From Pedobacter borealis DSM 19626 (lineage in GTDB: Bacteria > Bacteroidota > Bacteroidia > Sphingobacteriales > Sphingobacteriaceae): a stretch of 46,564 nt of DNA. The stretch lies in the NCBI RefSeq assembly GCF_000708285.2, contig NZ_JAUG01000055.1, forward strand, positions 1 to 46,564. The letters run 5' to 3'. How positions within the stretch are numbered: position 1 is the stretch's first letter; the number at the start of each line of letters is the position of its first letter. A program made the position numbers and the translations under genes. Below are positions 7,305 to 13,488 of the stretch, piece by piece. Under the pieces are notes generated by a model, which was not told the origin of the DNA, did no database searches, and worked only from the letters and a program-made list of their open reading frames with translations.

Positions 7305-8102
7305 TTAACTTGCGGGAATGGTAATTTTAATAAAATACCGACCCCCATACTGTGAAAAAACAAGGTCTGCTTTTAGCAGGATCATTCTATTTTGAATATT
7401 TTTTAGTCCTAATCCATCTTTTATAAAGCGCAGTTCTTCAAATTGATTTTGTGTAAGACCATTCCCGTTATGCGAAATGGTAAATACCAAATTACTATTA
7501 ACACTCACAGATTGAATATGGATAAGGCTGGCTTTTGCATGTTTGGTTATGTTATGGATAAGCTCCTGGATGATCCTGTAAATACTGATGTCGTTCCGGC
7601 TTACCTTTATGCTGTAATCGTCTGTTAAACTTAAACTGATTTCGGCAACATTACTATGGCTGATTTTGCTACAGAAGTGTGAAATGGCCTCTTTTAAACC
7701 TAATTCTTGTAAAATGGTGGAGTGGAGGTTGTGCGAAATACCGCGGATTTTGTGAATTCCGTCGTCAAGCAAACTTTTCCCTTTTTGATACATTTCTTTA
7801 CTTATTTTGTCGCAGCTATTGATGTCGGTTCCGTAGAAATACAAGCTGGCTGATCCTAAAATTGCACCAACCTCATCGTGTAATTCTTCAGCAATACGGT
7901 GCCGCTCAATTTCCTCGCTTCTTACTGCTGCTTCGATCAATTGATTTTTTTGTATATTCTGTAAGGTTTGTAGGTTAAGTTTGTATTGAAGTTTTTTGCG
8001 CTGCATGAATATAAAGATGAGCAGTAAACTGATAAATAACATAAGCATAGCAGCAATGCCAACCATTAATATCTGCATAATCTCATTATTTACCTGATTC
8101 AT
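7305..8102 (-). CDS. NarL-type sensor histidine kinase, one transmembrane helix
   Basis: A 265-residue kinase. One N-terminal helix (about 8-33, MQILMVGIAAMLMLFISLLL) is followed by a short linker and the HisKA_3 dimerisation domain with the phospho-acceptor histidine in IERHRIAEELHDEVGAILG (about residues 65-83). The HATPase_c domain has ELIHNITKHAKAS as the N box and GNGLTQNQ and DGLGLKNIQNRM as G boxes. There is no sensor domain outside the membrane, so signal input probably comes through a partner. The upstream multi-pass membrane gene overlaps this one by 17 bases and is the obvious candidate. This resembles peptide-sensing or membrane-stress kinases, though the signal is unknown. Confidence 0.92.
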   Translation of the reverse strand: MNQVNNEIMQILMVGIAAMLMLFISLLLIFIFMQRKKLQYKLNLQTLQNIQKNQLIEAAVRSEEIERHRIAEELHDEVGAILGSASLYFYGTDINSCDKISKEMYQKGKSLLDDGIHKIRGISHNLHSTILQELGLKEAISHFCSKISHSNVAEISLSLTDDYSIKVSRNDISIYRIIQELIHNITKHAKASLIHIQSVSVNSNLVFTISHNGNGLTQNQFEELRFIKDGLGLKNIQNRMILLKADLVFSQYGGRYFIKITIPAS

Positions 8103-8748
8103 AAAATCCTTTCGCTATAAATAGGTTAAAAATGATGTAAGAGATATTGTGCACACTCCACAAGCTAATGGCAAAATTTTGAAAACGCAATGTAAGCTCG
8201 TTGTATAATAGAAAAATGAAAAAATTTAGGGTAACAAAAATGCCAAGTCCGGTGGTTATCCAAAAATCGCTGTTCGTAATTTTGGTAGCTGTGCTATCAT
8301 TTATTTTGAATAAGTAATATTGCAGCGTATAGAACAAAAGAAAAAGGGCCTCGGTTGAGAGCAAACGGCTGCTTAATTTCCAATAATCAAAAAAGTTTTC
8401 GTAAAAAGTAAAATTGATGATGATGAAAACCGTAAAACAGATAGGGATAATTTTCTTTATGGTAACTAAAAAAACTTGGTTTAACTGAATAAAAAATGCA
8501 CAGAACAGATAGAAACGGATAACCGAGTGTAGGTTGTAGAGGAAATTATTAGAATTGTATGCTGCAGGCATCATGCTCCTGAATTTCCAGATCAGATCTA
8601 TTCCCAGGTTAATAATCAGCGCCGCCCATACATAAAAAACAACCAGCTTAAGGCTAGCCGGTTGTTTTTTTATTAGCAGTACAGATATAGGGATTAATAA
8701 CGCCCAGACTTCAGACCAATCGATAATAAATTGGAATATTTTAAGCAT
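8086..8748 (-). CDS. Multi-pass membrane protein, possible sensor partner of the kinase
   Basis: A 220-residue hydrophobic protein with about six to seven predicted helices (VWALLIPISVLLIK, VFYVWAALIINLGIDLIW, FYLFCAFFIQLNQVFLV, IIPICFTVFIIINFTFY, LFLLFYTLQYYLF, GIFVTLNFFIFLL and a C-terminal NISYIIFNLFIAKGF). I recognise no catalytic motif. Its last 17 bases overlap the start of the kinase gene, which strongly suggests coupled translation and joint function. Membrane proteins of this size beside one-TM HisKA_3 kinases are common in Bacteroidota; serving as the kinase's sensory membrane domain is inference. Confidence 0.7.
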   Translation of the reverse strand: MLKIFQFIIDWSEVWALLIPISVLLIKKQPASLKLVVFYVWAALIINLGIDLIWKFRSMMPAAYNSNNFLYNLHSVIRFYLFCAFFIQLNQVFLVTIKKIIPICFTVFIIINFTFYENFFDYWKLSSRLLSTEALFLLFYTLQYYLFKINDSTATKITNSDFWITTGLGIFVTLNFFIFLLYNELTLRFQNFAISLWSVHNISYIIFNLFIAKGFYESGK

Positions 8749-8770
8749 TTGGGATAAGGGTGTTAATTAA

Positions 8771-9253
8771 TCAATTTATTGTAGCTGGCGGAGATGGATT
8801 GGTAACAATTGGCGTCTCATCGTCGTAAATTAATTCAACATCTCCTGTGTCAATTCTTTTAAACCGTTTAACATTGTAAAAAACGTGTCCACGGTTAACA
8901 TCCGGAACGAATACCAAATAATCAGGTTTATCGCCGTTAGCATCAGGATTGTTAATCAACAATAAGATATCGGCAAGTGAAATGATATTATTGCTTAGAA
9001 TAATCGGACCGCTTAAATCTAAAGCACTATTGTTGTAAATTTCCAATCTGTCGAAATAACTGCTGTACTGGTTGCTTGGTGCCATGTAACCATAAGCAAT
9101 CAATTGTAAAGGTTTAGCTGGCTGGTCAGTTTCTGGGAAAAAATAACAAAATGTGAAACGATCAATGCCTGGAGAGCTAAGGATTAATGCCTGGATGGAA
9201 CTGATTTCGTACTTTAACCAGTAGAGTTTTTGTGTTTGTTTTTCTGTGAGCAT
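8771..9253 (-). CDS. Hypothetical soluble protein, first gene of the kinase operon
   Basis: A 160-residue product without signal peptide or membrane segment. It has aromatic-rich, beta-prone composition (RFTFCYFFPETDQPAKPLQ, HVFYNVKRFKRIDTGDVELI) and a proline-rich C-terminus (IVTNPSPPATIN). I do not recognise the family. It ends 22 bases before the membrane-protein gene and is probably co-transcribed with it and the kinase. A 14-bp palindrome lies 33 bases upstream of its start. Function unknown. Confidence 0.65.
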   Translation of the reverse strand: MLTEKQTQKLYWLKYEISSIQALILSSPGIDRFTFCYFFPETDQPAKPLQLIAYGYMAPSNQYSSYFDRLEIYNNSALDLSGPIILSNNIISLADILLLINNPDANGDKPDYLVFVPDVNRGHVFYNVKRFKRIDTGDVELIYDDETPIVTNPSPPATIN

Positions 9254-9285
9254 GTTTTTATATCTAGATAAATATTATATAAAGA

Positions 9286-9299
9286 TATACAATTGTATA
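9286..9299. promoter_or_regulatory. 14-bp perfect palindrome, candidate operator
   Basis: TATACAATTGTATA is a perfect palindrome 33-46 bases upstream of the 9253 gene. It overlaps a near match (TACAATTG) to the TAnnTTTG -7 box on the minus strand, a position suited to a repressor or activator site controlling the kinase operon. The remaining bases up to 9510 hold no gene. Confidence 0.35.
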
Positions 9300-9510
9300 A
9301 ATAAAAACATTCTTAAAAAGTAATTTTTAAAATACTTTTATTGATCTTTTACATTTACTGATGTTTATACTGATTATAAATCAATAGTTGATCTGTATTT
9401 TGATTGCTGTTTATATTGTGCAATTATATAGCTGCCTGGAATTATAGGCGGTTCCATTATTATCAATTTTCAGCAATTAACGACACAAACGATTAACCGA
9501 TTTGTGCAGG

Positions 9511-10257
9511 TTAAGCCCTCAAACGGTCTACAATTAAGCCAGTCCATTCTTTAAATAACAATTCCCATGTTACCAAAGCTGTAGCACTTGGGATGATGAA
9601 ATCGCCAAATTCAAAGTCGGTATTTCCGATAAAATTGGCTGGAAAATATTCGATTTTATGCTTAGTCTGCCGATCAAAAATCAGCTTTGCCCTTGGGATG
9701 TGCCAGGCACTAGTAATCACTAAAATTTTAGCTTCAGGGTTGTTTTTCGCGATGAGTGCCAAACTGTTCCTGGCATTTTCGATGGTATTTCTACTTTGGT
9801 TTTCAATCAGGATTGCAGAATCAGGAATTCCGATCAGTTTTAAGTACTGAATGGCTAAATCAGCTTCTTTTATTTTTTGGTTTATTAAATTTGCGCTCCC
9901 ACCACTAAGTAATATCTGCTTAATCTGTCCTTTTTTATAAAGCGCAATTGCTTGGAACAATCTATCTCCTGCCCAATTAAAAGCAATTTCATTATTACGT
10001 TTGTTTAAACCTGAAAAACCGCCAAGTACGATACCTACATCATATTTCTGCGGTTTGGGGTAGCCAGCTTGATAATCGTTCATCACTTTGCCTACGATAA
10101 AAGCATTAGTGAAAAAGAAAGAAAAGATTAATGTTACAATCAAATATCGTTTCCTTTTTTTAGGATTTTTAGATGCAATTGCAAAAATCAAAAGTACAAA
10201 AACCCATAATATCGGTTTAATAAGGAAAAGCAAAATTTTCGAGAGGATAAAAATCAT
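9511..10257 (-). CDS. YdcF/ElyC/SanA family (DUF218) membrane protein
   Basis: A 248-residue protein with two N-terminal transmembrane segments (FILSKILLFLIKPILWVFVL and LIVTLIFSFFFTNAFIVG) and a DUF218 domain. The domain shows DVGIVLGGFSG, GDRLFQAIALYKKGQIKQI, LLSGGS, SRNTIENARNSL and ILVITSAWHIPRAKLIF, all typical of the YdcF/ElyC/SanA family. ElyC and SanA affect envelope integrity and lipid-carrier or peptidoglycan metabolism in enterobacteria; the biochemical reaction is unsettled. It stands alone, downstream of a palindromic repeat and divergent from nothing obvious. Confidence 0.88.
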   Translation of the reverse strand: MIFILSKILLFLIKPILWVFVLLIFAIASKNPKKRKRYLIVTLIFSFFFTNAFIVGKVMNDYQAGYPKPQKYDVGIVLGGFSGLNKRNNEIAFNWAGDRLFQAIALYKKGQIKQILLSGGSANLINQKIKEADLAIQYLKLIGIPDSAILIENQSRNTIENARNSLALIAKNNPEAKILVITSAWHIPRAKLIFDRQTKHKIEYFPANFIGNTDFEFGDFIIPSATALVTWELLFKEWTGLIVDRLRA

Positions 10258-10305
10258 ATACAGGATATTATCCTGTAAAACTAAGAAATTACCCTAGCAA
10301 TGCTG

Positions 10306-10430
10306 TCATTTCAGGCGGAGTGCAACGTAGAGAACCACGAAGTACTAAGCGAACCTAAATCCATCATAGATCTCTCCATTCCACTGCGCTTTATCCGATA
10401 GCTATCGGATCGAGATGACTACTTTTCTTT
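10306..10430. repeat. Composite palindromic intergenic repeat
   Basis: The outer arms GTCATTTC and GAGATGAC and the inner arms GGCGGAGTGCAACGTAGAGA and AGATCTCTCCATTCCACTGC form a long imperfect hairpin. It also holds the perfect palindrome CCGATAGCTATCGG at 10398-10411. This is the style of abundant GTCATTTCGA-type intergenic repeats of Bacteroidota. It fills the gap between the YtxH and YdcF genes and may act as a transcription end or a non-autonomous mobile repeat. Confidence 0.55.
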
Positions 10431-10446
10431 TATACATTTAAGTTTT

Positions 10447-10812
10447 TTATCCTTGTCCTTCTTGCACTTGACCGTTCTCATGTGCGTTTTCTAAAATTTC
10501 CTGAACATCCGATTTACGTTTCTTAACAACCTTATGTTTAAAATGTGGTACTTCATGTTCGATAATATCTTCTTCGATAGCTTCTACGCCAAAAACCTTC
10601 TCTTTTAAAAGATTGTATTTGTCTTGAAAACCATAACGTAGATTTTTAGCTCCTCCAACAATTTTTCCACGGGTACCTGCGCCGCTATCAGGAGCAAATA
10701 AAATACTAATTACCGCACCCGCCGCTAAACCAGCCACTAAAGCAAGTGCTATTTTTGCACTGTTATCCGATTCGTGCTTTAAATATTTTCCAATTAACTT
10801 TCTGTACTTCAT
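10447..10812 (-). CDS. YtxH-like (gas-vesicle/GvpP type) small protein
   Basis: About 121 residues. After the charged N-terminus MKYRKLIGKYLKHESDNSAK comes the YtxH hydrophobic segment ALALVAGLAAGAVISILFAP with the family ending DSGAGTRGKI, then a charged, helical C-terminus. YtxH proteins are small envelope-associated stress proteins of unclear mechanism. I chose the internal methionine because the family N-terminus begins at MKYRK; an in-frame ATG two codons upstream (10818) is possible. It is divergent from the OsmC gene and shares its 180-base upstream region. Confidence 0.85.
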   Translation of the reverse strand: MKYRKLIGKYLKHESDNSAKIALALVAGLAAGAVISILFAPDSGAGTRGKIVGGAKNLRYGFQDKYNLLKEKVFGVEAIEEDIIEHEVPHFKHKVVKKRKSDVQEILENAHENGQVQEGQG

Positions 10813-10994
10813 GATCATATGATTTTATAATTGAACAATTCGCTTGATATAATGTTTGATGTTTTTTGCTTTGGAAAGCAATCAATAGCTTTTTGTTAAA
10901 GCTTCCGACTTCTCAATTCATTTTCAAAAAAAGACTAGACTATTACCTAAGTTTAAAGTTAAAGCACAATATTTGGGATACTAAAATCAATTAC

Positions 10995-11375
10995 ATGGTA
11001 AAAGCAACAATAAATAAAGAGCATTATGCATGTTCTGTAACCAATGGTTCTCATGATATTATAGTAGACGAGCCTTTAGAATTGGGTGGTACACATAAAG
11101 GCTTTGCCCCAAAAGGATTGTTAATGGCCTCTTTAGCGTCGTGTGTAGCCATTACCTTAAGAATGTATGCCGATAGAAAGGAATGGCCAATTGATAGAAT
11201 TGAGGTAGAAGTAAATATTGATACCGAAAATGGGGAAACCATATTTTTTGAAGAAATTGTATGTACAGGAATACTTACCGAAGAACAAAAAATCAGATTG
11301 GAAGAAATTGCCGCAAAATGCCCGGTAAGTAAAATTTTAGCAGCCGGTCACGAAATCAGATCGAAGGTACTTTAA
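10995..11375 (+). CDS. OsmC family protein (peroxide/stress reductase-like)
   Basis: The 126-residue product from the ATG at 10995 reads MVKATINKEHYACSVTNG and then DEPLELGGTHKGFAPKGLLM, the OsmC/Ohr core, with the conserved cysteine in ASLASCVAITLRMYA and the second in AAKCPVSKIL. Such Cys-pair proteins reduce organic hydroperoxides using lipoyl or thiol donors; many YhfA-like members are uncharacterised. An in-frame ATG at 10866 would add 43 residues (LWKAINSFLLKLPTSQF) unlike any OsmC N-terminus, so I reject it. A near -7 box, AATATTTG, ends about 20 bases before the chosen start. Confidence 0.88.
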   Translation: MVKATINKEHYACSVTNGSHDIIVDEPLELGGTHKGFAPKGLLMASLASCVAITLRMYADRKEWPIDRIEVEVNIDTENGETIFFEEIVCTGILTEEQKIRLEEIAAKCPVSKILAAGHEIRSKVL

Positions 11376-11439
11376 TGGCAATGGTGCAAAACTCGTTTGT
11401 ACAATGATAAAAAGCTTTAATATCTTTACCAATAAAAAA

Positions 11440-11471
11440 ACCTTGGTGTGCTTTGCGCCTTGGTGGTTAAA
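11440..11471. repeat. Short intergenic repeat-like tract
   Basis: The phrase CTTGGTGTGCTTTGCGCC followed by TTGGTGGTTAAA resembles a family of short degenerate repeats often found between genes in Bacteroidota. Only one copy is visible in the window, so the call rests on memory of the motif. It lies just before the DUF2130 gene start. Confidence 0.3.
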
Positions 11472-11480
11472 TAATAATCA

Positions 11481-12734
11481 ATGCCTACCGAAATAAAATG
11501 CCCCAACTGTGCCCATGTTTTTCCGATGGAAGAAGCCATGGCCGAAGATTATAAGAAAGAGTTACGTGAGAAAGCGGCTGCTTATGCAAGGCAGAAAGAT
11601 GAAGAATATCAACGTAAACTGCAGGTTTTTGAATCAGAAAAACAACAGCAATTGAAAGCTTTTGATGCCAAACTTGCTGAAGAGAAAACCAAGCTTAAGG
11701 ATAATCTGGAGGAAAACCTGCGTAAAAGCATTTCGGCCGATTTTGAAACCAAATTGCAAATGCTGGAGGGTAACGCGAAAGATAATGCTGAAAAACTAAA
11801 GTTGGCCCGTGAAAAAGAACTGGAGTTTTTACGCCGCGAGGAAAGCCTTAAAGTAAAGGAAGAAGAAATGGAACTTGCATTTCAACGTAAAATGCAAGAA
11901 CAGCGTAATGAGTTGGTAGAACAGATCCGTAAGCAAGAGGCAGAAAAAAATAGTATTAAAGATACCGAACACCAATTGCGTTTAAAGGAATTGGAAAAAC
12001 AGCTCGACGACCAGAAAAAATTGGCTGAAGAAATGAAACGTAAGGCTGAGCAGGGCAGTATGCAATTGCAGGGCGAAGTTCAGGAACTGATTTTGGAAGA
12101 ATTGCTTCGTACCAATTATCCTTTCGATTTAATTGAAGAAGTTGGCAAAGGCGTGCGTGGTGCAGATTGTGTACAGGTGGTACGGAACCAATTTGGGCAG
12201 GAATGCGGTAAAATTATTTATGAAAGCAAGCGTACCAAAGATTTTGGTGGCGATTGGATCGAAAAACTGAAGAAAGATATGCGCAGTATGGGTATTGATG
12301 TAGCGGTAATCGTAAGTCAATGTTACCCAAAAGGCATGGATTGTTTCGGACAGCGCGATGGGGTTTGGATCTGCTCTTTCGAAGAAGTAAATGCTGTAGC
12401 ATACGTTTTGCGCGAAGGTATTTTACGTTTGGCCGGTGCAGTAAAATCGCAGGAAAACCGCGGCGAAAAAATGCATATGCTTTACGATTACTTAATGGGA
12501 GCAGAGTTTTCAGAACAATGGAAAGCCATTAGAGAAGGTTTTATGAGCATGAAACTATCCATACAACGCGAGCGTGATGCAATGGAACGCTTATGGAAAG
12601 CACGTGAAAAGCAATTAGAGAAAGTATTGTTAAATGCGACCCATATCCGCGGTTCGATAGAAGGCATTGCCGGTAGCGATAGTGTGCAGCTGAGCTTAAC
12701 CGATGAAGATGATGATACTTTGTTTTTAGAATAA
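11481..12734 (+). CDS. DUF2130 domain protein, coiled-coil with nuclease-like domain
   Basis: A 417-residue protein. It opens with a CPNC half zinc ribbon (TEIKCPNCAHVFPMEEA), followed by a long charged coiled coil (about 25-200). The DUF2130 domain starts near ELILEELLRTNYPFDLIEEV and contains GADCVQVV and then IIYESKRTKDF. The D and ExK residues there recall the PD-(D/E)XK nuclease-like core that has been proposed for this family. A second coiled coil lies near 350-400. Cellular role unknown. It is a stand-alone gene preceded by a short repeat-like tract and followed by REP-like palindromes. Confidence 0.88.
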   Translation: MPTEIKCPNCAHVFPMEEAMAEDYKKELREKAAAYARQKDEEYQRKLQVFESEKQQQLKAFDAKLAEEKTKLKDNLEENLRKSISADFETKLQMLEGNAKDNAEKLKLAREKELEFLRREESLKVKEEEMELAFQRKMQEQRNELVEQIRKQEAEKNSIKDTEHQLRLKELEKQLDDQKKLAEEMKRKAEQGSMQLQGEVQELILEELLRTNYPFDLIEEVGKGVRGADCVQVVRNQFGQECGKIIYESKRTKDFGGDWIEKLKKDMRSMGIDVAVIVSQCYPKGMDCFGQRDGVWICSFEEVNAVAYVLREGILRLAGAVKSQENRGEKMHMLYDYLMGAEFSEQWKAIREGFMSMKLSIQRERDAMERLWKAREKQLEKVLLNATHIRGSIEGIAGSDSVQLSLTDEDDDTLFLE

Positions 12735-12773
12735 CTTATATATTATCATCATTACCCTGATTTATACATCGAA

Positions 12774-12806
12774 TCGTCATCCTGAACTCGTTTCAGGATC
12801 TATTTT
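12774..12806. repeat. REP-like palindrome, copy 1
   Basis: CGTCAT is followed by the hairpin ATCCTGAA-n5-TTCAGGAT and then CTATTTT. The same CGTCAT-hairpin layout recurs at 12949 and 46455, so this is a repeated extragenic palindrome. Confidence 0.6.
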
Positions 12807-12885
12807 AAATGGACCAACGTTGCTAATCGCCAGGTGTGAACTGCAAACTGCCAACTGATTTGGGCGTTACCCAATCCCGTGAAAA

Positions 12886-13477
12886 ACCTATCGTGTGGAC
12901 ACATCTTTTGTTAATTCTATATTTGTTTTTAGTGAACATTCATTAAGGCGGTCGTCATGCTGAATTTATTTCAGCATCTTTCTAGCTACTAAAGGCATTT
13001 ATTTGGAAAAAAACATTAATTACCCAAACATTGTCTTTTCCGCTCTTTGCCGCGGGGGCATGGTAGTTTTTCGCAGATCATGTTATTTTTATTTGTGCTC
13101 AAGAATGCTGGCGCATTTTGGAGCGCCAATTACCCAAAGCGCTTTGTCAATCCAGCAATGGGCCTTTTACACAATCCTTCACGCATCAAAAAAACAGCGG
13201 CACTTCGTTTAATCAGTTGTTGTTTGTGTTTTCTTTGGGCTGATTGAGCCCTCCGGGGTTTGTGTTCAATACTTATTAAAGCTTTAATCAACCTCTATGA
13301 ACACAAAACCACTGCGTTTTAGGTTTGGCAATGCTATTTGTTCTCTCCTACAACTGTTTTTTTGATTTCTCCGGCCCTTGGGATTGACGGCGTTCTTCGG
13401 TCAAGACAAAGTGTTATTTGAGGAAGCTAGCAAAACGCCTAAAAATTCACCTCAAAAAGATGTGTCCACACGATAGG
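12886..13477. mobile_element. 592-bp element with 24-bp perfect terminal inverted repeats
   Basis: Bases 12886-12909 (starting ACCTATCGTGTGGACACATC) are the exact reverse complement of 13454-13477. The interior has no convincing gene: the short ORFs at 13003, 13047 and 13282 have no recognisable family and overlap one another. It includes one REP-like palindrome (12949-12990) and a stem joining TTTGTGTTCA near 13260 with TGAACACAAA near 13298. No target-site duplication is obvious. It may be a non-autonomous (MITE-like) element or the remains of an excised larger one. It ends 11 bases from the GH3 stop codon. The whole 12735-13488 gap is otherwise gene-free. Confidence 0.6.
12949..12990. repeat. 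REP-like palindrome, copy 2
   Basis: GGTCGTC is followed by ATGCTGAA-n5-TTCAGCAT and CTTTCTAGC. It closely matches the reverse complement of the repeat near 46500 and sits inside the 592-bp element. Confidence 0.6.
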
Positions 13478-13488
13478 TATTTAACCGG

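Noticed and set aside
10866..10994. N-terminal extension of the OsmC gene
   Set aside because: The 43 extra residues do not resemble the family, and the ATG at 10995 starts exactly at the conserved OsmC N-terminus.
13003..13247. Two overlapping short plus-strand ORFs inside the 592-bp element
   Set aside because: They overlap in different frames, have no recognised motif and no leader; likely chance ORFs in a non-coding element.
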